Below, piece after piece: positions 8,973 to 20,343 of a DNA stretch of 64,000 nt. Every line of letters begins with the position of its first letter. Within the stretch, counting starts at the first letter, position 1. Under the pieces are notes generated by a model. It ran no database searches and was not told the origin of the DNA. It saw only the letters and a program-made list of their open reading frames with translations. The position numbers were made by a program, and so were the translations under genes. Location of the stretch: the NCBI GenBank assembly GCA_032716605.1, contig CM064552.1:16032502-16096501 (forward strand). Reading direction: 5' to 3'. This stretch comes from Paralithodes platypus (lineage: Eukaryota; Arthropoda; Malacostraca; Decapoda; Lithodidae).

Positions 8973-9430
8973 GGTGAAAGAAAGGGGGGTGATGTTATGG
9001 TGGGGATGTATTACGAGGGGGGTACAGGGTGAAAGAAAGGGGGGTGATGTTATGGTGGGGATGTATTACGAGGGCGGTACAGGGTGTTATGAGGGGTGCA
9101 GGTAGAGGGTGAAAGAAAGGGGGGTGATGCTATGGTGGGAGATGTCTCACGCGGGGGTACAGCGTGTTATGAGGGGTGCAGATAGAGGGTGATGTTATGG
9201 TGGGGGCTGTATTACGAGGGGGGTACAGGGTGTTATGAGGGGTGCAGCTAGAGGGTGAAAAAAAGGGGGGTGATGTTATGGTGGGGGTGTATTACGAAGG
9301 GGGTGCAGGGAATGTTAAGGGTGTTATGAGGGGTGCAGATAGGGGGTTAAAGAAAGGGGGGTAATGTTATGGTGGGGGATGTATTATGAGGGGGGTACAG
9401 GAAATGGTAAGGGTATTGTGAGGGGTGCAG
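8973..9430. repeat. G-rich minisatellite
   Basis: Repeats of AGGGTGAAAGAAAGGGGGGT followed by GATGTTATGGTGGGGATGTATTACGAGGGGGGTACAGG, some with an added TGTTATGAGGGGTGCAGATAG segment. Unit length therefore varies between about 60 and 90 bp. Confidence 0.85.
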
Positions 9431-9960
9431 ATAAATAAAAGGGTTGGGATATCGTGGAGGTTGGAGGAAGGGGTGGAGGTGAGTATCAAAGTACGTAAGA
9501 GACTGTGGGTGGTATGGGTATTATTGGGGTGTGGAGTGCATGAAAGGGTTGAGGTGGGTATCAAGGTATGTAGGAGATTGGTGTGGTGTGGGTGGCATGA
9601 TGGTGGGATGTGGGTGTTATAAAGGGGGGGGGGGTAGAGGTGAGTATCAAGGTATATAAGAGGCTGTGGATGAGATGGGAGTTTGGTGTGAGTTATATTG
9701 GGGTATAGGGGGTGTAGGTATTACTGGGGTGTGGTGGGGTGTTGTTGGGGTAAGGGAGGCGTGGGGGTGGAGTCATGGTGTGGGTATTATTAGGTTGTAG
9801 AGGTCGAGGAAGGGGTTGGGGTGGGCATCAAGGTATGTCAGATGAGTGGTATGAGAGTGGAGGAGGATATGGTGTGGGTGTTGTGAGGGGGGTGGTGTAA
9901 GGGGTGTAGAGGTGAGTATCAAGGTATGTCGGAGACTGTGGGTGGTATTGGGGTGACCGT
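9431..9960. repeat. G/T-rich degenerate minisatellite
   Basis: At least five diverged copies of a unit with GAGGTGAGTATCAAGGTATG, then AGAGACTGTGGGTGGTATGG. Copies start near 9,477, 9,555, 9,640, 9,820 and 9,910. Short frames across it in either strand follow the repeat. Confidence 0.75.
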
Positions 9961-11005
9961 TCCGCTTGTCAGGCCCGATACAAACCGAAGCTGTAGCCAG
10001 TATGTGTGCGGGGATGATCACACAATGGATGCTTATATTCCACACATTGGCGGCAAACGGTTTATTGTGAATCGTAAAAAATAACATCAGCACCATACAT
10101 ACATAACCGCCAACCGTCATGTCACCACAAAACATCCATTATTCCATAAAATACCACAAATCCTAATCAAACCACCTCATCAAACATTCCTCTTTCCTTT
10201 CCTCAGCCTAAAAGTTATCATGCCACCCCAGACCCTCTATTCCCACAAACCCCTCTCTATTATCAATCATTAGCTCCTCACAATATTATCTCATAACAAC
10301 CACTTACCCACAGAGAAGCCTCCAACATTAGAGTACTCATCACAATCACACACCAATGCCACAAGCTCCCAGTCTTAAACCCCCCAAAACTCTACCATCA
10401 CATTCAAGCTCTATTCCTTCTCAGTCTCCTTATTTCTGCTCCTCCTCCTCGTCTTTTTTCTAGTCCACCACCTCCTTCTTCTATTCGCATTCCCTCCTTT
10501 TTATGCGTTTCTCTTCCTCCTATTCTCCTTTTTTCCTATTTCTTCCTCCTCTTTCTTACTGTCCTCTTCCCTCTGTTTCTTCCTCTTCCTCTTCCTCTTC
10601 CTTCCCCCCTTCTCCCCCCCCCCAGTACCCCCTTCCCCCCCTCTCGCCCTGGGTATATTATACTACAGCCCCACGACCCAATGCCCATCTTGCCCGATTT
10701 AACCCATAAAACTTCGTGATAAAATTCCATGGAGACAATCAAATAATGGGCAGGGGAGAGAGGCCCGGTTGCTCCCAATGTCCGTGTTTCTATGTTCGCG
10801 TATATTCAGTCGTTCATATACGTTTGTGGACCTTACATATCGACAATTATTTATGGATTCATTTTGCTATGCTTTATAAGAAAGTACCGGTAACTATTAC
10901 GAGCTCAGAGATTAGCAAGTTCGATATTATGGTTCCTTCAATCCGTTATGGTATACACAAATTAATTATATATGTATACACGTTAAAATTTCCTATGTTG
11001 CCCAT
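9961..11005. other. No gene seen; CT-rich stretch
   Basis: 9,961-10,440 is ordinary AT-rich sequence. 10,440-10,650 is strongly pyrimidine-rich (TTCCTCC-type runs). 10,650-11,005 shows nothing recognisable and is the 5' flank of LINE copy 2. The short frames here are composition artefacts. Confidence 0.45.
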
Positions 11006-13049
11006 GACGCAAAGCCAAAAAGTTAATTAAGCAAAGTAAAAAGACCTTAGAGTTACATATTGCGAATCAAAGTAAAACAAACCCGAAAGAATTCTATAGT
11101 TATATCAGAAAGAAAAAAGTAGTTACTTCAACTGTTGGACCATTAGTCGATGAAAATGGAGAATACACCAAAGACGAAGTACAAATGAGTAATGCCCTGA
11201 ATACCTTTTTTGCATCAGTTTTTACAACAGAAGACCTCAGTGATATCCCTACACCATCGCCGATTCAGATTGATAATTCAGATGTTTTAAGCAATATCAC
11301 CGTTACAGAGAGAGAAGTATTGAATTGTTTAGATAAACTCAAGGTAAATAAAACGCCTGGACCTGATACAATCTCGCCTAGAGTTCTAAAGGAAGCTAAG
11401 GATGAGCTCTCTAAACCACTGACATTACTATTCAATAAATCCTTGCAGTCTGGAACTATGCCTGATCAGTGGAAGCTAGCCAACGTAACACCGATATTCA
11501 AAAAAGGCAGCAAATCCCTACCCAGTAACTATCGTCCAATTAGCTTAACCTCAGTTGTATGTAAAATGCTAGAAACGGTCATACGAGATAGACTCGTAAA
11601 TCACTTAGAGGAAAATAACATACTTAAAGATACTCAACACGGCTTTCGTAAAAAACGTTCCTGTTTAACAAACCTCTTAGACTTCTTCCACGATATCCTC
11701 AACCTCTACGATGAGAGTAAAGCTGTAGATATTATATACCTTGATTTTCAAAAGGCCTTTGACAAAGTTCCCCACAAACGTTTACTGCTAAAACTAAAAG
11801 CGCATGGAATACAAGACGGTGTGTTGAAATGGATAGAAAATTGGCTCAGCGACAGAAAGCAAAGAGTAGTCATAAACGGTAAGGCATCTAAATGGACCAA
11901 TGTAAGTAGCGGGGTACCCCAGGGATCGGTACTAGGACCAATTCTCTTTCTAATTTACATCAACGACATAGATGAGGGTCTCACCTGTACAATCTCAAAA
12001 TTTGCTGACGATACAAAAATTGCAAATAGCGTACTCTCAAAAGAACAAGTTGACGATATGCAACACAATCTAGATAAATTGTCATGTTGGGCCCAAATTT
12101 GGCAAATGAGTTTCAATGCGGATAAATGTAAAGTACTACATATCGGATACCTAAATGAGAAAGCAAACTATTCGATGAATGGCACTCAGCTTAAGAATGT
12201 AAACAGAGAAACCGATCTGGGAGTAACAATATCGAGTAACCTAAAACCGAGTCAACAATGTTCAGAAGTTGTTAAGAAGGCAAACAAAATAATTGGCTTT
12301 ATAGGCAGGTCATTTGAGCATAAATCCAAAGACGTTATCCTAACCCTTTACAATTCCTTAGTCCGCCCTCTTCTGGAATACTGCGTTCAATCCTGGTGCC
12401 CTTATTACCAAAAAGATATAAACAAGCTAGAACGAGTTCAACGTAGAGTTACCAAAATGATACCTAGCCTAAAGAACAAACCATACGAAGAGCGTCTTAG
12501 AGAATTAAATATATTTCCTTTAACCCAGCGCAGATTAAGAGGTGACTTAATTCAAGTGTTCAAAATCATCAAAGGCATCGACAATATGAACTGTAGTAAG
12601 TACTTCACTATCGACTAATCTAATTACACGCGGGGAAACGGTTGCAAAATTATTGGTAAATCTTTTAACTCACACGAATCTAAGAATTTCTTCTTCAATC
12701 GAGTTGTCAACTTGTGGAATGGGCTTCCCCGAAACGTTATAGACTGCATCAACATTGATTCATTTAAACTCCGCGTAGACAAATATCTCGCATCAAACCC
12801 GCGACTGACTGCGTTTGTAAATGAATAACTTTATTTTATCCCCCCCTCAGTTACTAACCCATCTGTCCCCTACTAACTTCATAATCCTGCCACGGACATT
12901 AGTTCCAGGGCAGTAATTCCCTTTCCAATGTTTCCTTACCCACTCTAAACCACTATTTGGACACTTGATCCTCAGTGTTTTGGAGGACAAGCAACCTAGA
13001 AGGGTCACTAGATCTGTTGTTGCCTGATTTCCTTTGTACTCCTTTGTAC
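11006..13049 (+). mobile_element. CR1-like non-LTR retrotransposon, copy 2 (5'-truncated)
   Basis: Matches copy 1 from its position 5,689 to its 3' end with only scattered substitutions. Sequence identity begins at 11,006 and stops at the terminal GTAC at 13,049. The 5' truncation removes the endonuclease and the start of ORF2. The flanks show TTGCCCAT and TTGCCAT close to the two ends, which may be a short imperfect target-site duplication, but this is weak. Confidence 0.93.
11007..12828 (+). pseudogene. CR1-like LINE ORF2 fragment with one premature stop
   Basis: Encodes the linker, the whole reverse transcriptase domain and most of the C-terminal domain in one frame, equivalent to copy 1 residues ~355-959. 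The catalytic blocks YLDFQKAFD and KFADDT are intact. The codon equivalent to Gln890 reads TAA (12,616-12,618), a single C-to-T change, so the frame ends about 70 residues early. The endonuclease and start codon are absent, so the copy cannot move by itself. A frame beginning at the Met at 11,185 gives 477 residues, but that Met is internal in the intact element. Confidence 0.9.
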
Positions 13050-13204
13050 TATTGCCATGCCATCGTCACTTTTTCTGTAAATAATGTTTAACATCTTTCA
13101 AGCTGCGAGTTGGTAACAATACAGTGAAGAAAGGGACGGGGGGAGGCTTTTTTGTGTTTAGAAGGCCGTTTAATTAGAGAGCATAGTTCAGTTAAAAACT
13201 ATAA

Positions 13205-13307
13205 GATGAGAAGATCTTCCAAATGTCGAGTGTTTTGTGCGGTCTTAAAGCACTCGTCTTCTAAAATCCACAACCAGGGTTCTATCACTGAGCTACGCCT
13301 ATCCTGG
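13205..13307 (-). other. tRNA-like A-box sequence (weak)
   Basis: On the minus strand the segment ends with GGCGTAGCTCAGTGATAGAA, resembling a Pol III A box of a tRNA or tRNA-derived SINE. I could not find a matching B box (GGTTCGANNCC) or fold a tRNA. At best this is a tRNA pseudogene or SINE head. Confidence 0.2.
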
Positions 13308-13400
13308 AGGAGAGGGAGGGTATGGGAGGGGGTATGTATCATGTAGCAATTTTATGTGAATTTAGCGCATCCGGGTCGCTGAAGCAGGTATGGGGAGAAA

Positions 13401-13404
<4 letters not shown>

Positions 13405-13437
<33 letters not shown>
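13405..13437. repeat. (GT)n microsatellite
   Basis: A perfect GT run of about 16 units. Confidence 0.95.
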
Positions 13438-13439
<2 letters not shown>

Positions 13440-13823
13440 CGTGGGTCTGTGCGTAAATTTTAAAATATGTGGAGGGGACAGCTACATAAAGAAATGGACG
13501 CAACAAAGGTAAGAAAAAAAAAACAGAAAAAACTCAACTGAGAGAGGTCAGGGGAGATACACAGAAAAAAAAAATCGTCCAAAGTAGGCCTGTGGCACCT
13601 CTGTCTCGCTGGCAGGTACAGTTGGGCTCAAAAGGCATGTCCACTATTTCTTACATCTCAACTAAACGAAAATTAATGTCTGAATGCACATGGAAGAAGT
13701 ATACGTTTTCAAGTTTTGTGTGTGTTTTTTTTTTTTTTTTTTTTTTTATTATTACCATGGGTTTCTTTTTTTCACATACAGTATTTCAAAAAGGGGAAGT
13801 AAAGTTGATAGCGCATCCATCCT
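13438..13823. other. No gene seen
   Basis: A-rich and T-rich runs (poly-T near 13,727-13,747). At 13,616-13,645 there is a copy of the motif ACAGTTGGGCTCAAAAGGC, one of five similar TIR-like ends in the window. Confidence 0.4.
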
Positions 13824-14164
13824 TTAAGGGGAGGTTTTTAGTTTGGTCTCTACAGTAGGTATCCATCAAGCTTAAGATTACACCCCCTTGAGCCCCTTTC
13901 AAGATAAATTTGTACATTTTTCGGTAGAAAAATGTCCCGGCTGAAGGCCGATTCCTCTTAAATTACAGGCTCGCTATCGCTCGCCAGGATAAAATCGACA
14001 CCTAAATGGCACGAAAGGTCTTAAAATTGACAGAAATGGGTCGAAAGTTCTTGAAATCGTCAAAATAATGGGGCGAACGTCTTAAAAATAGAAAAGCAAT
14101 GGGGCTATACATGAGGGAGAAAGGAGTCAAGAAAAAAATCCCTCAAGTGGAAACCTCCCCTTAA
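13824..14164 (-). mobile_element. Family B TTAA element, near full length
   Basis: 341 bp between TTAA at 13,824 and TTAA at 14,161: TTAAGGGGAGG at one end, CCTCCCCTTAA at the other. It contains ATCCATCAAGCTTAAG, AAGATAAATTTGTAC, the hairpin-like CCGGCTGAAGGCCG, GCTCGCTATCGCTCGCCAGG and CTATACATGAGGGAGAAAGG. Confidence 0.85.
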
Positions 14165-14225
14165 AAGTAAACATTACTATTTTCTCTTAAATCACGAAAA
14201 CATGACTCATTAGCCATACCGGTAT

Positions 14226-15187
14226 TGCGTGTGTGTAACTTTTGTGCGTGTGTGTAACTTTTGTGCATGTGTGTAACTTTTGTGCGTGTGTGTAACTTTT
14301 GTGCGTGTGTGTAACTTTTGTGCGTGTGTGTAACTTTTGTGCGTGTGTGTAACTTTTGTGCGTGTGTGTAACTTTTGTGCATGTGTGTAACTTTTGTGCG
14401 TGTGTGTAACTTTTGTGCGTGTGTGTAACTTTTGTGCGTGTGTGTAACTTTTGTGCATGTGTGTAACTTTTGTGCATGTGTGTAACTTTTGTGCATGTGT
14501 GTAACTTTTGTGCGTGTGTGTAACTTTTGTGCGTGTGTGTAACTTTTGTGCATGTGTGTAACTTTTGTGCATGTGTGTAACTTTTGTGCATGTGTGTAAC
14601 TTTTGTGCATGTGTGTAACTTTTGTGCATGTGTGTAACTTTTGTGCATGTGTGTAACTTTTGTGCATGTGTGTAACTTTTGTGCGTGTGTGTAACTTTTG
14701 TGCGTGTGTGTAACTTTTGTGCATGTGTGTAACTTTTGTGCGTGTGTGTAACTTTTGTGCGTGTGTGTAACTTTTGTGCATGTGTGTAACTTTTGTGCAT
14801 GTGTGTAACTTTTGTGCATGTGTGTAACTTTTGTGCATGTGTGTAACTTTTGTGCATGTGTGTAACTTTTGTGCATGTGTGTAACTTTTGTGCGTGTGTG
14901 TAACTTTTGTGCGTGTGTGTAACTTTTGTGCGTGTGTGTAACTTTTGTGCGTGTGTGTAACTTGTGTGCGTGTGTGTAACTTTTTGTGCATGTGTGTAAC
15001 TTTTTGTGCATGTGTGTAACTTTTTGTGCATGTGTGTAACTTTTTGTGCATGTGTGTAACTTTTGTGCATGTGTGTAACTTTTGTGCATGTGTGTAACTT
15101 TTGTGCATGTGTGTAACTGTTGTGCATGTGTGTAACTTTTGTGCATGTGTGTAACTTTTGTGCATGTGTGTAACTGTTGTGCATGCA
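14226..15187. repeat. 19-bp minisatellite, about 50 copies
   Basis: Unit GTGTGTAACTTTTGTGCAT, with A/G variation in the GCAT or GCGT position. A run near 14,975-15,060 uses a 20-bp unit with an extra T. Because 19 is one more than a multiple of three and the unit has no stop on the minus strand, all three minus frames are open for about 330 residues with a 19-residue period of His, Thr, Lys and Cys. These frames are not evidence of a gene. Confidence 0.97.
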
Positions 15188-15748
15188 TGAAGAAGACTTG
15201 CTTGTTTTACTTATTACGATAGCCAAACCTGAAATAGTAGTGGCAGGACACGTCGCCTTTATTTTGGGGTAAATGTAAAGCACGAGTACTCCTAAAGAAA
15301 ACAGATACACATATGAATAAATAGCCTTGTTCTTGTTGTTTTAGCTGTTTTTTGTTAAAGCATAAAAGTAAAGCATATTCTTGTATTAAGTAAAACACAA
15401 TTACTCCTAAAGAAAACAGATCAACATTATGAAAAATAGTTTTATTTTTATTTATTTCCTTTAAGGGTTCCTTTTCTTATAATTAGAGAAAGCCGAGGTT
15501 GACAGTATAATGGAAGGACAAAAGTAGAAATTGTTAGATAGGCCATGACTTTTTGAGGGTAACTGTGCAGGCTGTTGAACTCCAGGACCCCATAAAAACA
15601 AACCTGTTCACGGTAGACGCTGATAATTCAATAAGACGACATTAATTAAGAGGAGAGGCACACTATAAAAAAAAAAAAAAACAAAAAAAAAAAAAAAAAA
15701 AAAAATCCATTAGAGGAAGGTTTGGAGTTTTGGGTTACCGTACCGGGA
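15188..15748. other. No gene seen; A-rich run
   Basis: AT-rich. The motif AAAACA.AGATCAACA/ATAC preceded by TACTCCTAAAG occurs twice, near 15,288 and 15,403, suggesting a ~115-bp local duplication. A poly-A run lies at about 15,667-15,705. Confidence 0.45.
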
Positions 15749-16100
15749 GTTGACTGTCACCGGCCTAACTGATGACATGACTGGAGGACGTACTGACTGG
15801 ACACAAGGTACCATACTGACTGGACACCAGGTAAAGTATCATAATTGTCATCATCACACTTAGTTGACTGTCACCGGCCTAACTGATGACGTGATTGGAG
15901 GACGTACTGACTAGACACAAGGTACCATACTGACTGGACACCAGGTAAAGTATCATAATTGTCATCATCACACTTAGTTGACTGTCACCGGCCTAACTGA
16001 TGACATGACTGGACACAAGGTACCATACTGACTGGACACAAGGTAAAGTATCATCATTGTCATCATCACACTTAGTGGACTGTCACCGGCCTAACTAATT
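15749..16100. repeat. 114-bp tandem repeat, 3+ copies
   Basis: Starts of GTTGACTGTCACCGGCCTAA at 15,749, 15,863 and 15,977 give a 114-bp period. The next start (GTGGACTGTC) is at 16,075, only 98 bp on, because copy 3 lacks a 16-bp segment around GGAGGACGTACTGAC. Within a unit, TACTGACTGGACAC is itself repeated. Confidence 0.95.
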
Positions 16101-16539
16101 AAATGACTCCTCTTACAAATCACAAAACACGCTTCATTAAGCTGTCCTAAAAGCAACATTGACATCGTAATGCATAAAACCATATAACATAAAAGGCAAC
16201 GAAAACTGCCGATAAGATGAGAAAGCACCTTGCATGTAAGATTGCTAGCGATTACCACACAAAGGACTGCCCTCGTGTACATAAGCCCTATCTAATTTAT
16301 GCATCACCATATACTTGGCCCTGTTTATACCTATACATCGGCATACATGTTTGTTATGAGGGTATACATAAGCTAGGGCACTCTTTCATTATGCTGGTCT
16401 CATACGAGCATATTTCCCAGCATTTTTTTTTTCAGGCATTTGTAGTCTGGCATTTTCGTAAGACAAATTATTTCCTATGTAATTAAGTGTCTTAACATCA
16501 TATAAAATCAGTCTAGTTGCTGATTCCAAGGCGAAAAAA

Positions 16540-16815
16540 AAACAAGTATGATAAAACACTTGCTTATCGAAAATTGACGGATAAAGAGCTCGTGTGACAT
16601 CGCCTTCAGCACATGCAGTACAGTCGCCTGCAGTCAAAGGTGGTGCACATTTAAGCCGGTATCACACGACGGCTTCATCCCTCAACATTTATCCTCAACG
16701 CTGGTCTGGCAGCTTATGAGTTAAACTTTGTAAATTATTCTGATACCTAATTTCATCTATATTCACTAGTTTCCGATACTTGTGCAAAAGATAATATAAT
16801 ATAACAACATTGACC
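16540..16815 (+). repeat. Dispersed repeat D, copy 2
   Basis: The second copy of the sequence at 950-1,110: GCTGGTCTGGCAGCTTATGA, TAGTTTCCGATAC and GTGCAAAAGATAAT. The preceding part holds CGAAAATTGACGGATAAAGA, which resembles a segment after the first copy (around 1,099), so the two copies are partly rearranged. Confidence 0.5.
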
Positions 16816-16922
16816 GATTAGCCACTTCTTGATTTTTGTTTTCACCTACGACTCCCACTCCCAAAGCTCCTTAACTATTTATCTTCTCTCTAATGTAACC
16901 AGCCTATTTATACAACCTCCCT

Positions 16923-16930
<8 letters not shown>

Positions 16931-17014
<84 letters not shown>
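16931..17014. repeat. (TC)n microsatellite
   Basis: A perfect TC run of about 42 units. Confidence 0.97.
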
Positions 17015-17018
<4 letters not shown>

Positions 17019-17131
17019 CTGATGACACGTTGGGATGAGTGAGCTGATGACAGGGAAGATAGACGATTGGGATTATGATTGATGACATCTAAGTAACAGA
17101 ATAGATGATGATGGTGATGATGATAATATTG

Positions 17132-17530
17132 ATACAAAGGAGTACACAGTAAATCAAGAAGCAACAGATCTAGCGACCCCTCTAGGCTGCGTATCCTCCA
17201 AAACACTGATGATCAAGTGTATAAACAGTGGTTTGAGTGGGTAAGGGAAAATTGGAAAGGAAACTACTGCCCTGTAACTAATGTCAGTGGCAGGATTAGG
17301 AGAATTAGTAGGGGACAGTTGGGTTAGTAACATAACATAGTTATAAGTGATCTTTCCTGTATCTGGGAAAATGAGAGCAACATCTTAGCAATTTATAAAC
17401 GCAATAAACTTTGATGAATCTGAGGGGGAAAAAATAAAGTTAGTCATTTACAATCGCAGTCAGTCGCGGGTTTGAGGCAAGATGTTTGTCTAAGCGAAGT
17501 TTAAAAGAACCAATGGTGCTGCAGTCTATA
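17132..17530 (-). mobile_element. Diverged CR1-like LINE 3' end
   Basis: On the minus strand it matches the last ~100 bp of ORF2 and the 3' UTR of the CR1-like family, with about 15-20% differences by eye. It begins at TATAGACTGCA (17,530), passes CTAGACAAATATCT-like sequence and the UTR block CAGTGTTTTGGAGGA, and ends with ACTCCTTTGTAT at 17,132. It carries about 89 bp (17,331-17,419) in the 3' UTR that the three young copies lack. It is an older or different subfamily and non-functional. Confidence 0.85.
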
Positions 17531-17756
17531 CTGATGATAAGGATGATGATAATGATAAGTGATAATGGGAATGATTATTAGTGACAAGAGGTAATATAAG
17601 GTGATGAATGTGTGATGATAGGTGATGACAGGTGAACTCAGGTGAGAGGCATGTGAATGTGATGAATGTGTGATGAGTGGTTGATGGCAGGTAAACTCAA
17701 GTGATGGGTAAATAATAAAAAAATAAGATAGGACGATGTGGTGATGAATAGATGTT

Positions 17757-17885
17757 GTAGTAACATAGTTCAGCCAACTTCCGCTATGTTGGTGCCACTG
17801 GTGTCATTAGCCTCTCTTTACTCTCAAATATATCCATACCCATAACAAACATTCGGCAATACTGGTACAAGATATACTGTTTGAG
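17757..17885 (-). repeat. Dispersed repeat B1, reverse copy
   Basis: The reverse complement contains CCAGTATTGCCGAATGTTTG, TTATGGGTATGGATATATTT and CAGTGGCACCAACATAGCGG, in the same order as the forward copies at 3,500 and 46,665. Confidence 0.6.
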
Positions 17886-17899
17886 ATTTATATATGGAA

Positions 17900-17900
<1 letters not shown>

Positions 17901-17930
<30 letters not shown>

Positions 17931-17931
17931 T
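17901..17931. repeat. (TC)n microsatellite
   Basis: A TC run of about 14 units. Confidence 0.9.
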
Positions 17932-18066
17932 ACTACTTGATCTTTAGTGATGAGTAAGAAACAAAAATTAACCTTAGTGATGATGGTACAATTAGGTTAT
18001 AGGGAGGACTCTTGGACCATGACGTAATTAAAGTGTCCATACTAATCTACCCAAATACAGGTAAAT

Positions 18067-18245
18067 TGGTGGTAATCAACCCATCTTACACAAGGCTAGA
18101 AAGGTAAATCTCCATCAATATACTCAATGATATTATTTACACCTTTGTTCATATCCTTTACATACTGGTGGTAGCAAACCCATCTTATCCAAGGATGGAA
18201 AGGTAAATCTCCCTCAATCTCCTCAACGAATGTATATACCTTTCC
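18067..18245. repeat. 98-bp tandem duplication
   Basis: TGGTGGTAATCAACCCATCT at 18,067 recurs as TGGTGGTAGCAAACCCATCT at 18,165, followed by the same GGAAAGGTAAATCTCC block. Confidence 0.8.
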
Positions 18246-18269
18246 ACACCTTATTTATGCCCTATTATG

Positions 18270-18658
18270 TTAAAGGGGGGTCACCTGCTTGTTTTCTCTT
18301 TCTCTCCTTCTCTCTCTTTCTGTGGCTTGTATCCATTCGGCCCCATTCAGCCAACAGTACTGTTTTAAGACGTTTATCCCCATCCAGGTGTCGATATCTT
18401 CCTGGCGAGCGATAGCGAGCCAGCATTGTATGGAGAAATCTGGCTTCGCCGGAGACATTTTTCTATCGAAAAAATTACAAATTTAGCTTGCTCTCAAAAT
18501 AAAAATATATTTATGCTGGCTCGCTACCGCTCACCAGGAAAATATTGACACCTGGATGGGGGCAAACGTCTTAAAACAGTAGGCTGAATGGGGCCGAATG
18601 GATACAAGCCAAAGAGAAAGGGAGAGAAAGAGAAAAAAAGCGAGGTGGGCTCCCTCAA
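18270..18658 (+). mobile_element. Family A foldback element
   Basis: 389 bp. The left end is TTAAAGGGGGGTCACC and the right end is GGTGGGCTCCCTCAA (last TTAA mutated to TCAA). The arms carry CTTGTATCCATTCGGCCCC, TTTTAAGACGTTTATCCCC, CCAGGTGTCGATATCTTCC and GGCGAGCGATAGCGAGCCAG. The loop holds GGCTTCGCCGGAGAC, then TTTTTCTATCGAAAAAA. The open frames on each strand are inverted-repeat shadows. Confidence 0.9.
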
Positions 18659-19326
18659 CAGTGTAGGTGATAGTGGGTGAGTCTTGTGGGCCATGAAGTA
18701 AGTAATGTGACCAATGAAGCTCCCCTCATTAAAAGCCTAATATGGGATACATGGGAACCTCAGCAACCCTTTTACCCCCCCTCCCCCCCTCCTCCACAGA
18801 AGGTAGTGAGTGGTCCTTCTATTATGGCCACTGATAGTACAGGAATCCTGCACAGTCGAGCTCAAAAGTCCCGGCACACATTCGCAGCCTCATAACTTTC
18901 CTATCTTGGCATAACAACACAAAATAATAATACATGATAATAATATAAATAATAACTCCACAACACTTAGTACACCTTGAATTTGAAGTTTGGGAGAGAG
19001 AGACAGAGAAAGTGTGTGTGTGTGTGTGTAAGTTAATTTTTTTGGCGTCGCTTGGCACTCCCTCGAACAAACAAACAAGGTCTTTCTCGAGGGTGATAGG
19101 ATTCCAAATCAGTAATATCTAGACACAAGGAGAGGCAATGCAGTACCGTATAATGGTTCAGCAGCCGAGTGAGAATCGGTAGGTATGTTGTTGCTTGCTT
19201 TCCTCTGAAAATATTTTCCAAATCTAGACAACATTAAATTAATACAACATTGAGAGCAATAAGTGCAAAAGTGGGCAATATAAAAGTTATATGACGAAAA
19301 AAAGGAAATATCCAAATACCATTGCA
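18659..19326. other. No gene seen
   Basis: Contains a TIR-like motif CAGTCGAGCTCAAAAGTCCC at 18,853 and a short GT run at 19,014-19,028. No coding or splice pattern was accepted. Confidence 0.4.
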
Positions 19327-20000
19327 AAGGAGGCTAATCTAAAAGTGATACAATGATACTAATGTAATACTAAAGATGGACACCTAACAGTGAAATATAT
19401 AAACTAATTAGACAGCTGAACGGAAACTAGGACACAACTGTTACAACGATATTAAAGCAACAATTAAAAACAACGCAGAATAAATACATATAAATTATAA
19501 TAAGAAAGCTGAATACAATGAATGAAAAAAGGTGTATCTTATCACGGTACAACGCTACAGAACTACTAATTAAACAGAGAGGATGATGAATATAGTGACA
19601 GAGACAGAGAACGGGTTGTGTGGTAGTAGACAGACTGATATAATCATCATCTTGTGAAAAAGAGACCAAGTTAAGTGTGAGTAATGGCATAAAAGTATCA
19701 ATTACACAGGGAACAATACATAAAAGATTATACATATGTGGGATCAATATATGAAAGCAAAACCTACAAAGATCAATGCAAAGAGACTAACTTAAAAGTG
19801 ATGTTACAATACAGAAGTAATGATTAAAATAAAACACAAACGTAATTACTAAACCACAATAATCCAAAATACACATAAAAAATAAGTGTAATAATTAGAC
19901 AGTGGTGGTGATCAATAAAGTGACAGAGACGGAGTAGGGACGGTGTGGTAGGCGTAGTGGACAGACAGACTGATATCACCGTCATTGTTAGTGAGGACCC
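19327..20000. repeat. Diverged local duplication (~455 bp apart)
   Basis: TAAAAGTGATACAATGATAC at 19,341 and a related TAAAAGTGATGTTACAATAC at 19,795 begin two similar stretches. Both contain AGTGACAGAGAC and a GACAGACTGATAT segment (19,591 and 19,920 onwards). An old tandem duplication of AT-rich DNA. Confidence 0.5.
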
Positions 20001-20343
20001 AGAGGCCTGTTTTCTCAGACTTATTAGCATTCGTCGTTTTTTTACGCAGGCATTCCCTCGTGGATTCGAGGCCGAGCTACGATTTTTTTTCAGTCAATTA
20101 AATAATTCAGTAAGATAACGAGTAATTAATTATATTTTAACAAACATTAGGTGATTATTATATTTAAAAAAAAAATGCCTGTTTTCCTCATTCCAAAATA
20201 AACTTCTCGTAGTTAGTGTATTAATAAGTGTATAAATAAATACTCAGTACACTCAATCAAAACAAATATCTCTTGCTTCTAGATAGTTACAATATACAAA
20301 TGCGAACGATGATATTTGAACCACAAAATATAAATATGCTTAG

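Noticed and set aside
13205..13307. A tRNA gene on the minus strand
   Set aside because: Only an A-box-like segment is present; no B box or cloverleaf. Kept only as a weak tRNA-like note.
14161..15310. Three overlapping ~330-366-residue His/Thr/Lys-rich minus-strand frames
   Set aside because: They are direct translations of the 19-bp minisatellite in its three phases and carry no domain.
14226..16100. CRISPR-like regular repeats
   Set aside because: Units are contiguous with no unique spacers, and the genome is eukaryotic. These are tandem minisatellites.
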